64,000 bases of DNA. Source: Hymenobacter aquaticus (GTDB lineage: Bacteria; Bacteroidota; Bacteroidia; Cytophagales; Hymenobacteraceae). How positions within the stretch are numbered: the first letter of the stretch is position 1; the number at the start of each line of letters is the position of its first letter. The stretch is taken from the NCBI RefSeq assembly GCF_004765605.1, contig NZ_SRLC01000002.1, forward strand, positions 992,001-1,056,000. Direction: 5' to 3'. The notes under the pieces are model-generated. The model was not told the origin of the DNA, ran no database searches, and saw nothing but the letters and a program-made list of their open reading frames with translations. The translations under genes and the position numbers were made by a program. Below, piece by piece: positions 17,020-25,526 of the stretch.

Positions 17020-17057
17020 AAGGCCGGTGGTTTCTTCGGAAGCCACCGGCCTTTTTT
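17020..17057 (+). terminator. Terminator after secA
   Basis: Stem GGCCGGTGG / CCACCGGCC around TTTCTTCGGAAG, flanked by AAA and followed by TTTTTT; 28 bp after the secA stop. Confidence 0.85.
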
Positions 17058-17113
17058 ATGTATGTTGCCTACAATTAATTCCCTATAAACTTCAAGTCTT
17101 CACCTTCCCCTCT

Positions 17114-18832
17114 ATGCCACACCACTACCGTTTACCAATTGGCCTGACCAGGCTCGTACTCCTGATGCTGTTTGTCGCTAGTGCCGGGCAAGTGCGGGCC
17201 CAGGCACCAGCCTGGCAGGTGCCAGCGGCCATCGCTCCGCTGACTAGCGACACGTTCTCCGAAGTAACGGCAACGGCTGCCGATGCCAATGGCAACGTGT
17301 ATATCGCCGGGCTTTTTTCGGGCACCATCGGCTTGGGTACTACCACCCTGACCAGTGCGCCCGGCTCCACGAATGGTGGAATGTCGGCCAGCACCGACCT
17401 GTTTGTGGCCAAGTGGAGCAGCCTGAGCCAGACTTTCGTGTGGGCGCAGCGGGCGGGCAACGCCGGCGGCGAGGAAGCCACTGCGGTGGCAGTGGTAGGC
17501 AACAACGTGTATGTAGCGGGCAACTTCTCCAGTTTAACCGTTGGCTTCGGCAGCGCTACACTTACCAACAGCAACCCCTTCAAAGCAAACTGGCCCAACA
17601 TCTTCGTGGCCAAGCTCACCGATGCCGGCGCCACGGCCAGCTTCACCTGGGCCAGTTCGGCCGATGCAAGAGCCGCCACCGAGATGGTCGTGAATGGCGC
17701 CAATATATACGTCGGAGGACCTACCGATCTGCCGGCTACTTTCGGCGGCATCACGCTCCCGAGAACCCAGTTAAACCCGTCTGTGTACCTGGCCAGGCTC
17801 ACCGATGCCGGCGCCACGGCCAGCTTCACCTGGGCCCTGGAAGCAGCCAGTGCTACCAGCCTGGTCGACCTCACGGCGCTGGCCGTAAGTGGCCCTAATC
17901 TGTACTGGGCGGGCCGCTACGTGGGCACCGTGACCGTGGGTAGTACCTCTTTTACCAGTGTAACCTCCAACCATGAAGACGTAGTGGTAGCCAAGGTAAC
18001 GGATACCGGCACCAGCGGCAGCCCAACGTGGGCGCAAACGGCGGGCGGTAGCCTGAACGAGTTTGTCTATAGCCTAGCCGTGAACGGCCCCGCGGTGTAT
18101 ATGGCGGGCTCCCTGAGTCGGGGAAATGCCCTCTTTGGCAGCCTCGGTCCGGTGACGGGCACCGGGTCTGCCAGCTACGTGGCCAAGCTGACGGATGCCG
18201 GCGCGAGCAGCAGCTTTACGTGGGTGCATAGTATGCCTGCTTCAGGTTCTACGAAGGCCACCGCGTTGGCGGTAAACGGCAGCAAAGTATACGTAGCCGG
18301 GACCTACGCTGGCAGCGCCACGTTCGACAACACCGTACTAACGTCCGTCGGCTATGATGACCTCTACGTGGCGCAGCTGAACGACGCCGGGGCCACCAGC
18401 AGCTTTGCCTGGGTCCAAAGTGCCGGCGGGCCTAGCAACGAACGATGCGACGCGCTGGCTGTGCAGGGCGAGCGGCTGTATCTGGCGGGCGGTGCGGGCC
18501 TTCGGGCTCAATTTGGAGCTTACCAGCTATTGGTTTCCCCAACCAGCTACACCGGCTTCGTAGTTCCGCTGGGCGAGGCCGTGCCTACGGCTACCACCGG
18601 CCCGGCCGTGGTGCCCGACCTTGGCCTTTATCCCAATCCGGCCCGTACCGCTGTGCAAGTACCCGCAGCCACGGCCGCCACGAGCCTGACCTTGGTCGAC
18701 AACCTGGGCCGCACGGTGCGCCAGGGCCGGGGCTCTATGCTGTCGGTGCTAGGGGTAACACCGGGTCTGTATGTGCTACAAGCCGCTACGCCCGGCCAGC
18801 CCGTGCGCACGGCCCGGCTCGTCGTCGAGTAG
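17114..18832 (+). CDS. Secreted beta-repeat (SBBP-like) protein with T9SS C-terminal sorting domain
   Basis: 572 residues from ATG 17114 (MPHHYRLPIGL), which gives a signal peptide ending GQVRAQA. The body is about eight repeats of roughly 60 residues, each with a strand such as VYVAGNF, then FVAKLTDAGATASFTWA. This fits SBBP-type beta-propeller blades. The last 70 residues (LGLYPNPARTAVQVP...GLYVLQAATPG...ARLVVE) are a type A C-terminal sorting domain, so the protein is probably exported through the type IX system to the cell surface. A 39-bp stretch is identical at 17615-17653 and 17798-17836, showing recent repeat duplication. Ligand or role unknown. Confidence 0.8.
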   Translation: MPHHYRLPIGLTRLVLLMLFVASAGQVRAQAPAWQVPAAIAPLTSDTFSEVTATAADANGNVYIAGLFSGTIGLGTTTLTSAPGSTNGGMSASTDLFVAKWSSLSQTFVWAQRAGNAGGEEATAVAVVGNNVYVAGNFSSLTVGFGSATLTNSNPFKANWPNIFVAKLTDAGATASFTWASSADARAATEMVVNGANIYVGGPTDLPATFGGITLPRTQLNPSVYLARLTDAGATASFTWALEAASATSLVDLTALAVSGPNLYWAGRYVGTVTVGSTSFTSVTSNHEDVVVAKVTDTGTSGSPTWAQTAGGSLNEFVYSLAVNGPAVYMAGSLSRGNALFGSLGPVTGTGSASYVAKLTDAGASSSFTWVHSMPASGSTKATALAVNGSKVYVAGTYAGSATFDNTVLTSVGYDDLYVAQLNDAGATSSFAWVQSAGGPSNERCDALAVQGERLYLAGGAGLRAQFGAYQLLVSPTSYTGFVVPLGEAVPTATTGPAVVPDLGLYPNPARTAVQVPAATAATSLTLVDNLGRTVRQGRGSMLSVLGVTPGLYVLQAATPGQPVRTARLVVE

Positions 18833-18840
18833 CGCGGCAT

Positions 18841-18848
18841 TATCTTTG
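18841..18848 (+). promoter_or_regulatory. -7 box TATCTTTG upstream of a structured leader
   Basis: Exact TAnnTTTG match starting 8 bp after the preceding stop codon and 143 bp upstream of deoC. It implies a leader of about 130 nt for deoC, or a short separate RNA ending at the hairpin at 18925. Confidence 0.45.
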
Positions 18849-18894
18849 TGCCGGGCCGGCGGCTCCGCACCGAACCCTGATAACAGCTCTCACC

Positions 18895-18965
18895 TTCCGG
18901 CCAACCGGAAAATGAGTAGTATTAAGTGGCAGGCGGCTTCCTGGTGAGCTGCCTGCCACTCTTCA
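18895..18965 (+). ncRNA. Candidate structured leader / small RNA before deoC
   Basis: Two hairpins follow the box at 18841: TTCCGG-CCAA-CCGGAA (18895-18910) and a perfect 10-bp stem AGTGGCAGGC / GCCTGCCACT (18925-18960) followed by CTTCATTTG. The second could simply terminate the preceding T9SS protein gene. If transcribed from 18841, it would form an attenuator-like leader ending 20 bp before deoC. No known riboswitch core was recognised. Confidence 0.3.
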
Positions 18966-18983
18966 TTTGTAGTCTTCTGCTCT

Positions 18984-19664
18984 ATGAACCAAACCTTTAC
19001 TGATCTTGCCGCCCGCATCGACCACACGCTGCTGCGGCCCGACGCCACCGAAGCGCAAGTTGCCCAGCTCTGCCAGGAAGCCGCCCGGGCCCGGTTCGCC
19101 TCGGTATGCGTGCCGCCCTGCTACGTGCGCTTCGCCGCCGAGCAGCTGAGCGGCTCCGGCGTGCCGGTCTGCACCGTGGTGGGCTTCCCGCTGGGCTACC
19201 AGATTACCAAGGTCAAATTCTTCGAAACCCACCAGGCCCTGGCCGACGGCGCCACCGAAATCGACATGGTTATCAACGTGGCGGCCTTTAAGTCGGGGCG
19301 GCTGACGGAGGTGCAGGACGAAATCGGGCAGTTGGCCGAGCTCTGCCACGTGAAGAAGGCTATTCTGAAGGTGATTATTGAAACGGCGCTGCTGACCGAC
19401 GAGGAAATTATTACGGCCTGCAACCTGTGCGAATCGGCCGGGGCTGACTTCGTCAAGACCTCCACCGGCTTTGCCAGCCGGGGCGCTTCGGTCGAGGATA
19501 TTGCCCTGATGCGCCGCCACTTGCCGGCCCACATGCGCATCAAGGCGGCTGGTGGTATCCGGACGCGCACGGCCGCCCTAGCTTTGGTAATGGCCGGCGC
19601 CGACCGGCTGGGTTCTTCAAATAGCCTAGCTTTGCTGGAAGAAAATGATACACTTGGTTCGTAA
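18984..19664 (+). CDS. deoC: Deoxyribose-phosphate aldolase
   Basis: Cleaves 2-deoxyribose 5-phosphate to glyceraldehyde 3-phosphate and acetaldehyde in nucleoside catabolism. At 226 residues it is a normal-length DeoC TIM barrel. Conserved parts: RIDHTLLRPDATEAQV, VCTVVGFPLG, EIDMVINVAAFKSG, KVIIETALL, and the Schiff-base Lys158 in GADFVKTSTGFASRGAS; the phosphate-site IKAAGGIRT comes near the end. Its 3' end overlaps the next gene by 20 bp, implying translational coupling. Confidence 0.95.
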   Translation: MNQTFTDLAARIDHTLLRPDATEAQVAQLCQEAARARFASVCVPPCYVRFAAEQLSGSGVPVCTVVGFPLGYQITKVKFFETHQALADGATEIDMVINVAAFKSGRLTEVQDEIGQLAELCHVKKAILKVIIETALLTDEEIITACNLCESAGADFVKTSTGFASRGASVEDIALMRRHLPAHMRIKAAGGIRTRTAALALVMAGADRLGSSNSLALLEENDTLGS

Positions 19665-20196
19665 CGTGCTGCTGTTCTCCACCTTTTTGTCGCTGGCGGC
19701 CTGTGCCGCGTCGGCCCCGGCCAGCACCGGCACCGTAGCGGCCCCCGACACGGCCCGCAAAACCACCCAGGCGGCCCCGGCCGAAGACCTGAGCCGGTTT
19801 CGGCCGGTATTCACGCCGCCCAAAGCCCCAACGACGGCCGCCGCGCCCACGAATCGCGCCCCGGTTACGCCCACGGCCCACGTCAACCCCCAGATTGAGC
19901 AGCGCCTGCGCGACCAGGCCTACACCAATCAGAACGTGAAGTACGCCCAGGGCTTCCGGATTCTGGCCTACGTGGGCCTGGAGCGGGAGCAGGCCATGGC
20001 CATCCGCCGCAGCATCATCAGCCGCTACCCCGAGGAAACCGACTACCTGACCTTCAAGCAGCCCGTGTTCCGCCTCTGGATCGGCGACTACCTCACCCGC
20101 CTCGAAGCCGAGCAAGCCATGCTGCGCATCCGGCCCCTGGCCCCGAAAGCCGAGCTGGAGCCGGCCCAGGTACTGCTGAACAAAACGAGCTACTAG
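19645..20196 (+). CDS. Putative lipoprotein with SPOR-like C-terminal domain
   Basis: 183 residues. A signal peptide with lipobox SLAACA puts Cys21 at the lipidation site, so it is probably anchored in a membrane facing the periplasm. A Pro/Ala/Thr-rich linker covers about residues 25-85. The C-terminal part, from YAQGFRILAYVGLEREQAM to LWIGDYLTRLEAEQAMLRI, has the shape of a SPOR peptidoglycan-binding domain (beta-alpha-beta, with a second half containing the typical LEAEQA helix). The start codon lies inside deoC. Link to deoxyribose metabolism is not evident. Confidence 0.7.
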   Translation: MIHLVRNVLLFSTFLSLAACAASAPASTGTVAAPDTARKTTQAAPAEDLSRFRPVFTPPKAPTTAAAPTNRAPVTPTAHVNPQIEQRLRDQAYTNQNVKYAQGFRILAYVGLEREQAMAIRRSIISRYPEETDYLTFKQPVFRLWIGDYLTRLEAEQAMLRIRPLAPKAELEPAQVLLNKTSY

Positions 20197-20217
20197 CCCT
20201 TGAGGGGGTACTCATTC

Positions 20218-20256
20218 GGCCCCGCCGGTTCCTTGCTGACAAGGACCGGCGGGGCC
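20218..20256 (+). terminator. GC hairpin after the SPOR-like lipoprotein
   Basis: A long stem, GGCCCCGCCGG..CCTTG against CAAGG.CCGGCGGGGCC with a CTGA loop and one bulged T. There is no good T run (GACGCATTTTC), so termination would be weak or Rho-assisted. Confidence 0.5.
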
Positions 20257-20337
20257 GACGCATTTTCGGGTGTACTTTTGCGTACTGCCCGCCGGGTGGT
20301 ATGTTTGATGCTAGCCTCCTTATAAGCCGCGAACCGT

Positions 20338-21588
20338 ATGTCCTCCGCCGAATCCGTGCTTCAGAAAGTAAAGTCCCTGGCCGCCGCCGCCGCCGCCGAT
20401 ACCGTGGCTCTGCGCGAGCACCTGCACGCCCACCCCGAGCTGTCGTTTGCCGAGCACAACACCGCCGCCTTCGTCACCGAGCAACTGCGCCAAATGGGCC
20501 TGGACCCGCAGCTCATGGCTACTACCGGCGTGGTGGCCCTCATCGAAGGCCGCAACCCCGGCATCCGCACCGTGGCCCTGCGCGCCGACATGGACGCGCT
20601 GCCGATTCAGGAGCAGAACGAGGTGCCCTACAAGTCGACCAACCCGGGCGTGATGCACGCCTGCGGCCACGACGTGCACACGTCCTCCCTGCTGGGCACG
20701 GCCCGTATTCTGAGCCAGCTGCGCGACGAGTTTGAGGGCACCGTGAAGCTGATCTTCCAGCCCGGCGAAGAGCTGCTGCCCGGCGGCGCTTCCCTGATGA
20801 TTAAGGAAGGCGTACTGGAAAACCCCAAGCCGGCCAGCGTATTGGGTCAGCACGTCTTTCCGATGCTGCCCGCCGGCAAAGTGGGGCTGCGGCCCGGCCG
20901 CTACATGGCCAGCACCGACGAGCTGTACCTGACCGTGCGCGGCAAGGGCGGCCACGGGGCCATGCCCGAGCAAAACCTGGACCCCGTGCTGGTAGCGGCC
21001 CACGTCATCGTGGCCGCCCAGCAGATCGTGAGCCGCCGGGCCAGCCCCAAGCTGCCCTCGGTGCTTTCCTTCGGGAAGGTTATTGCCAACGGCGCCACCA
21101 ACGTTATTCCCAACGAAGTGCACATCGAAGGCACGTTCCGGACGCTGAACGAGGAGTGGCGCAAGGAAGCCCACGGCCACCTGCGCCGGCTAGTGGAAGG
21201 CCTGGCCGAGTCGATGGGAGCTACGGCCGAGCTGGAAATCCGCCACGGCTACCCCTACCTGGAGAACGAGCCCGAGCTGACGGCCCGCACCCGCGCCGCC
21301 GCCGAAGCCTACCTCGGCCCGGAAAACGTCATTGAGCTGGACCAGTGGATGGCCGCCGAGGACTTTGCCTACTACTCGCAGGCCGCCGATGCCTGCTTCT
21401 ACCGTCTGGGCACCCGCAGCCTCGACGGCCGCAATGCCTCCTCTGTACACACGCCTACGTTCGACGTAGACCCCAAAGCCCTGGAAGTAGGCCCCGGCCT
21501 GATGGCCTGGCTGACGCTGCAGGAGCTGGCGGCCGCGCCGGCCCAGCCCGCCCAGCCGGCCGCTGCCGTGGCCGAGTCTCATCTGTAA
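20338..21588 (+). CDS. M20D family amidohydrolase / metallopeptidase
   Basis: 416-residue zinc amidohydrolase of the N-acyl-amino-acid / hippurate hydrolase group, predicted cytoplasmic because no signal peptide is present. Catalytic-domain motifs are intact: VALRADMDALPIQEQ with the first Asp, MHACGHDVHTS with His111 and His114, IFQPGEELLPGGASLM with the general-base Glu pair, LGQHVFPMLPAGKVG, and later SSVHTPTFDVD with the final His ligand. The lid domain lies between about residues 190 and 300. A short Ala/Pro-rich C-terminal tail is unusual. The next gene starts 27 bp after the stop. Confidence 0.88.
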   Translation: MSSAESVLQKVKSLAAAAAADTVALREHLHAHPELSFAEHNTAAFVTEQLRQMGLDPQLMATTGVVALIEGRNPGIRTVALRADMDALPIQEQNEVPYKSTNPGVMHACGHDVHTSSLLGTARILSQLRDEFEGTVKLIFQPGEELLPGGASLMIKEGVLENPKPASVLGQHVFPMLPAGKVGLRPGRYMASTDELYLTVRGKGGHGAMPEQNLDPVLVAAHVIVAAQQIVSRRASPKLPSVLSFGKVIANGATNVIPNEVHIEGTFRTLNEEWRKEAHGHLRRLVEGLAESMGATAELEIRHGYPYLENEPELTARTRAAAEAYLGPENVIELDQWMAAEDFAYYSQAADACFYRLGTRSLDGRNASSVHTPTFDVDPKALEVGPGLMAWLTLQELAAAPAQPAQPAAAVAESHL

Positions 21589-21615
21589 GTCTGCCCGCGG
21601 CCTGTGCTGCCCCGT

Positions 21616-22440
21616 ATGAAGAACCTTTCGTTTGCCGGCGTCATTGCCCTGGCTTTCCTGGCCCTGGCCACCTCTTCCGCCCAGGCCCAGCGCCGCACCG
21701 TGGGCCCAACGCTACTGTTGCCTGAGTTGCAGGCCGAGTACGCCCTGCGCCAGGACGATTACCTGCTGCTGAGCGTGCAGGGCCCCACCCGTACCGGCAG
21801 CTACGACGGCACCCAGCTCAACCAGCTGGGGCTGCGCCTGGGCTACGAGCGGTTTTGGAGCCCGCAGTGGAGCGGGGGCGGGGCCCTGCGCACGGATGCG
21901 TATACGTCCTTCCAGGGAGTGAGCGACGACAAGAACCTGTTCCTTAACATCACGCCCGAGCTGTACCTGCGCCACTGGAACACCTTCGGCGCGGTCAACT
22001 TCCGGCAGCGCCTGGGCGTGGAGTATACCGTGCCCGGCGAACCGCTGGTGGATGGCCGCGCCCTGGCCCGCCTGCGCCTCGACGTCGACCGGGTGATGAT
22101 GGTGGGCAAGCTGGCGTTGCGGCCCCGCGTGGCCTACGAGGCCCTGGCCTACCTGCGCTTCCAGCGGGAGGAAGAACAGGAGAAGGAGCGCGTCATCGAC
22201 TTCGGCAGCCTGCGCGCCGACCTGGGCATCCGGGTGTCGCCGCACGTCGACGTGACGCCTTGGGTGGCCAGCAACGCCTCCTACCTGTTCGTGCTGGAGC
22301 AAACCGACCTGAACGGCAACGTGACCGTGCCCGGCGGCAAGGCCAATACCGTGGTGCCGGTGGTGGGCCTGGACCTGCGCTACACTCTTTTCCGGGGCGG
22401 AGCTACGTTCGAGCGGCGGCAGCTCCCAACTCAACACTAG
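21616..22440 (+). CDS. DUF2490-type outer-membrane protein
   Basis: 274 residues from ATG 21616 (MKNLSFAGVIAL), giving a signal peptide ending SSAQAQR. The mature part consists of amphipathic strands (LQAEYALRQDDYLLLSVQ, LGLRLGYERFWSP, GAVNFRQRLGVEYTV, LDLRYTLFRGGATFERR) as in DUF2490 beta barrels of Bacteroidota. Function of the family is unknown. It probably shares a transcript with the M20 gene 27 bp upstream. The 227 bp after it contain a small hairpin GTCT-AAATA-AGAC followed by TTTTTG (22547-22564), a possible weak terminator. Confidence 0.7.
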   Translation: MKNLSFAGVIALAFLALATSSAQAQRRTVGPTLLLPELQAEYALRQDDYLLLSVQGPTRTGSYDGTQLNQLGLRLGYERFWSPQWSGGGALRTDAYTSFQGVSDDKNLFLNITPELYLRHWNTFGAVNFRQRLGVEYTVPGEPLVDGRALARLRLDVDRVMMVGKLALRPRVAYEALAYLRFQREEEQEKERVIDFGSLRADLGIRVSPHVDVTPWVASNASYLFVLEQTDLNGNVTVPGGKANTVVPVVGLDLRYTLFRGGATFERRQLPTQH

Positions 22441-22667
22441 ACGATGGTGTCATTGTGTCGTGCGTAGGGAAGCCGTGTTTTATGGCTTTGAAAGTCATAG
22501 CGCGATATTTTGCAAGCTTAGTTGGGTATTAGTGAAATGTAATATTGTCTAAATAAGACTTTTTGTCATTGCTGCGCGGTTGAAAGGCCACTGGTACAGA
22601 ATTTATAGCGTAGGGGTGTACCGAAGCCGGTACAGTCAACCTCTAACCACTCTACTTTCTTTTACTC

Positions 22668-23111
22668 ATGGCCACTATTCTGTATAACAACCAGCCTGCT
22701 CTGCGGCCCGCCCGCGCCTTCAATAAAGTTCTCAACGATCTGCTGCGCGACACGCTGCCTACCGCCACCGAGCCCAGCCAGACGTTTGTGCCCCTGGCCG
22801 ACATCCTGGAGTCGGAGCAGGGCTTTGAACTGCACCTGGCCTTGCCCGGCGTGGCGAAAGACGATGTCAAGATTGACTTTCAGGATGGGAATCTCGTAAT
22901 TAGCGGGGAGCGTAAAGCCACGGTAGCCGAGGAAAACGGCCCCAAGTTCCGGCGCATGGAAATGGCCTACGGTACCTTCACCCGGTCGTTCCGCCTGCCC
23001 GACACGGTCGAGATTACCGCTATTGAGGCCCAGCTCACGGATGGTGTATTGCGCCTGAAGCTGCCGTTTGACAGCAAAAAGGTGACGAAACATCATATCG
23101 AGATTCAGTAA
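22668..23111 (+). CDS. Small heat-shock protein, Hsp20 / alpha-crystallin family
   Basis: ATP-independent holdase chaperone of the cytoplasm, 147 residues. The alpha-crystallin domain spans about residues 45-135: FELHLALPGVAKDDVKIDFQ, NLVISGERKA, FTRSFRLPDTVEI and the DGVLRLKLPF strand. The usual C-terminal I-x-I tail is present as IEIQ. The upstream 220 bp are AT-rich for this genome, consistent with a regulated promoter, but no known heat-shock operator was recognised. A strong terminator follows. Confidence 0.92.
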   Translation: MATILYNNQPALRPARAFNKVLNDLLRDTLPTATEPSQTFVPLADILESEQGFELHLALPGVAKDDVKIDFQDGNLVISGERKATVAEENGPKFRRMEMAYGTFTRSFRLPDTVEITAIEAQLTDGVLRLKLPFDSKKVTKHHIEIQ

Positions 23112-23128
23112 GCGCCTGTAGCGTCTGC

Positions 23129-23158
23129 AAAAAAGACACCCGGCGTGGTGTCTTTTTT
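23129..23158 (+). terminator. Terminator after hsp20
   Basis: AAAAAAGACACC and GGTGTCTTTTTT flank CGGCGT; a perfect A/T-tailed stem, usable in both directions. Confidence 0.88.
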
Positions 23159-23312
23159 GTTGGCGCGGGTGTTGTAGCTACCAGAAGGCCTGATGCAACC
23201 CCCGCACTATTCCCCGCATCTTCTGCGTTAGTGGGGCAGGGGTTCACCGGGGCCTCATCTGCTTCCCTTAGATTCACTCGTCTTTCTTCTTACAACCATC
23301 TTTCTATTACCC

Positions 23313-24815
23313 ATGCAAGCAAAACAAATGATGCTCGGCCTGCTCGGTTCCGCCATTCTGGGTGGCGGCGTGGCGGTAGGTGGGTATAAGCTGCTGGAGC
23401 CTGAGCGTGGCAACGCCAGCCAGGTAGTGGCCGCTGACCCCAATGTGCGCTACACCAGTGAGCTGCGCAGCAGCAACTACGTGGTGCCCGAAGGCCTCAA
23501 CTTCGTGGCGGCCGCCTCCTCCGTGACGCCCGCCGTGGTGCACGTCATGACGGAGTATGCGCCCAAGATGAGCAGCGGCGGCGGCCAGCGAATGGACCCC
23601 TTCCTGCGCCAGTTCTTCGGCGACGACTACGACCAGTACCATTCCCCGCAGCAGGGGCCGCAGCAGGGCTCGGGCTCGGGCGTGATTATCGCTGCCAACG
23701 GCTACATCGTCACCAACAACCACGTTATCGACAAGGCCGACAAGATTGAAGTCGTGCTGGACGACAAGCGCAAGTACGCGGCCACGCTGGTGGGCGCCGA
23801 CCCCAACACCGACCTGGCCTTGCTGAAGGTGGAGGCTACCAGCCTGCCCTTCGTCCGCTACGGCAACTCCGACAACGTGAAAGTCGGGGAGTGGGTATTG
23901 GCCGTGGGCAACCCCTTCAACCTGAACTCGACCGTGACGGCCGGCATTATCTCGGCCAAGGGACGCAACATCAACATTCTGCGCCGCGAGGACAACATGG
24001 GCATCGAGTCGTTCCTGCAGACCGACGCGGTGGTCAACCCCGGCAACTCGGGCGGGGCCCTGGTGAACCTAAACGGCGACCTGATCGGCATTAACTCGGC
24101 CATTGCGTCGCGCTCGGGGGCCTTCGAAGGCTACTCGTTTGCCGTGCCCAGCTCCATTGTGAGCAAGGTGGTCGACGACCTGCTGAAGTACAAGGTGGTG
24201 CAGCGCGCCCTGCTCGGGGTCAACATCCGGGAAGTGGACGCGACGCTGGCCTCGGAGAAGAAGCTGGCGACCCTGAACGGCGTGTACGTGATGGGCATGA
24301 GCAAGAACAGCGCCGCCGCCGACGCGGGCATCAAGGAAGGCGACATCATCACCGAAATCAACGGGGTGAAGGTCAACACCTCTTCGCAATTGCAGGAGCA
24401 GGTGGCCCGGTTCCGCCCCGGCGACAAAATCAAGGTGGCCTTGCTGCGCGGCTCCGACGCCAAGACCGTGACGGCCACCCTGCGCAACTCGACCGGCACC
24501 ACCGACATCATCCGGGAGGAAGTGGCCAAGTCCATCAAGTATGAGGGCGCCACGCTGGCCCCGGTGAGCAAGCAGGAAATGAGCAAGCTCGGGATTGAGG
24601 GCGGCGCCAAAATCAGCGGCATCCGCGGCTCCAACTTCAAGGAAACCGGCATCGACGACGGCTTCATCATCACCCGCATCGACAAGAGCAAGGTGACCAA
24701 GCCCCAGGACGTGCAGCAGTACCTCGAGGCCGCCAAGGAAAACCAGGGCGCGCTGGTCGAAGGCGTGTACCCCGACGGCCGCAAGGCGTACTACCCCATC
24801 GGGCAGGCCGAATAA
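23313..24815 (+). CDS. Periplasmic serine protease, Do/HtrA family
   Basis: 500-residue DegP/DegQ-like quality-control protease and chaperone. The N-terminus has one hydrophobic segment (MMLGLLGSAILGGGVAVGGY), either an uncleaved anchor or signal. The trypsin-like domain holds the triad His137 (VTNNHVID), Asp167 (NTDLALLKV) and Ser246 (NPGNSGGAL). Two PDZ domains follow: the first begins near YKVVQRALLGVNIRE and contains AAADAGIKEGDIITEINGV, the second starts near SKQEMSKLGIEGG. The gene is monocistronic, with a terminator directly after. Confidence 0.93.
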   Translation: MQAKQMMLGLLGSAILGGGVAVGGYKLLEPERGNASQVVAADPNVRYTSELRSSNYVVPEGLNFVAAASSVTPAVVHVMTEYAPKMSSGGGQRMDPFLRQFFGDDYDQYHSPQQGPQQGSGSGVIIAANGYIVTNNHVIDKADKIEVVLDDKRKYAATLVGADPNTDLALLKVEATSLPFVRYGNSDNVKVGEWVLAVGNPFNLNSTVTAGIISAKGRNINILRREDNMGIESFLQTDAVVNPGNSGGALVNLNGDLIGINSAIASRSGAFEGYSFAVPSSIVSKVVDDLLKYKVVQRALLGVNIREVDATLASEKKLATLNGVYVMGMSKNSAAADAGIKEGDIITEINGVKVNTSSQLQEQVARFRPGDKIKVALLRGSDAKTVTATLRNSTGTTDIIREEVAKSIKYEGATLAPVSKQEMSKLGIEGGAKISGIRGSNFKETGIDDGFIITRIDKSKVTKPQDVQQYLEAAKENQGALVEGVYPDGRKAYYPIGQAE

Positions 24816-24841
24816 GCCGCCGACTGGTTTGTATCGAATAC

Positions 24842-24874
24842 AAAGCCCCGCCAGCTACCTGGCGGGGCTTTTTT
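24842..24874. terminator. Bidirectional terminator between htrA-like and convergent gene
   Basis: AAAGCCCCGCCAG and CTGGCGGGGCTTT flank CTAC, with T6 on the right and an A-run on the left. It lies 27 bp after the protease stop and just after the stop of the convergent gene. Confidence 0.88.
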
Positions 24875-24880
24875 ATGGGC

Positions 24881-25321
24881 TTAGCTTTGCTTGGCCTGCA
24901 ACAGCCACTGGGTGGCCGGACCCTCGTCGAGGAACGTGTGCAGGCGGTAGGGCTGGGAAGCGTCCTGGGCCTTCACCACGACGGTGCGCAGGTCGGAATC
25001 CTGGCGGAGCTGCTCGGCCCGGGCCGGGGAAAGCAGGTAGGCCACGTGCAGGGCCGCCGGGGCCAGGCTGGCGGCGGCCTCGGGCAGCAGCTTCTGCGCT
25101 ACCCACTCCGAGGAAGTGGCATCCAGCTCGGTGCGGCGGCGCGCATCGACCAGCCAATAGGCGGCCCGGCGCTCCTGGGCCACGCTCAGGGCCAGGGTAA
25201 AGCCCTGGCGCAGCTCCTCGAACGTGACGGCGCGCAGCCACCGGACGGTCAGAATGCCCAGGTCGGTGCGGTAGGAGAGGTCCAGGAAGTCGAAGGGGGA
25301 GAGTGCGAGGCCGGAAATCAT
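24881..25321 (-). CDS. Hypothetical protein, alpha/beta, possibly STAS/SEC14-like
   Basis: 146 residues from ATG 25321 (MISGLALSPFDFL). The start is supported by an exact TATATTTG box on the minus strand only 5 bp upstream. The pattern is a strand LGILTVRWL, a helix VTFEELRQGFTLALSVAQ, a strand AYWLVDARRRTELD, a helix EWVAQKLLPEA, and a strand ALHVAYLLS. This resembles the alternating order of STAS- or SEC14-type regulatory domains, but no signature residue confirms it. No signal peptide. It stands alone, convergent with the HtrA-type gene. Confidence 0.65.
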   Translation of the reverse strand: MISGLALSPFDFLDLSYRTDLGILTVRWLRAVTFEELRQGFTLALSVAQERRAAYWLVDARRRTELDATSSEWVAQKLLPEAAASLAPAALHVAYLLSPARAEQLRQDSDLRTVVVKAQDASQPYRLHTFLDEGPATQWLLQAKQS

Positions 25322-25325
25322 GCGG

Positions 25326-25333
25326 CAAATATA
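25326..25333 (-). promoter_or_regulatory. -7 box TATATTTG, leaderless
   Basis: Exact TAnnTTTG on the minus strand, ending 5 bp before the ATG at 25321. The transcript would start at or next to the initiator codon. Confidence 0.6.
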
Positions 25334-25526
25334 CTGACTTGCCCGTGCCAAGCCAGCCAGGCCGAGCGGCGGCACTGTTGCGCTTCTGCCGGCAATTCCG
25401 CACCTTACCGGCTGCTATTGCAACGCCTTGTTATCCTGCTCTATCCGTTTGGCCGCCCGCCCGCGCTACACCGCCTTATCCGGGCCGCCGCTGCTCCTTC
25501 TTTTATCCTTTTATTTCTTCTTACCC

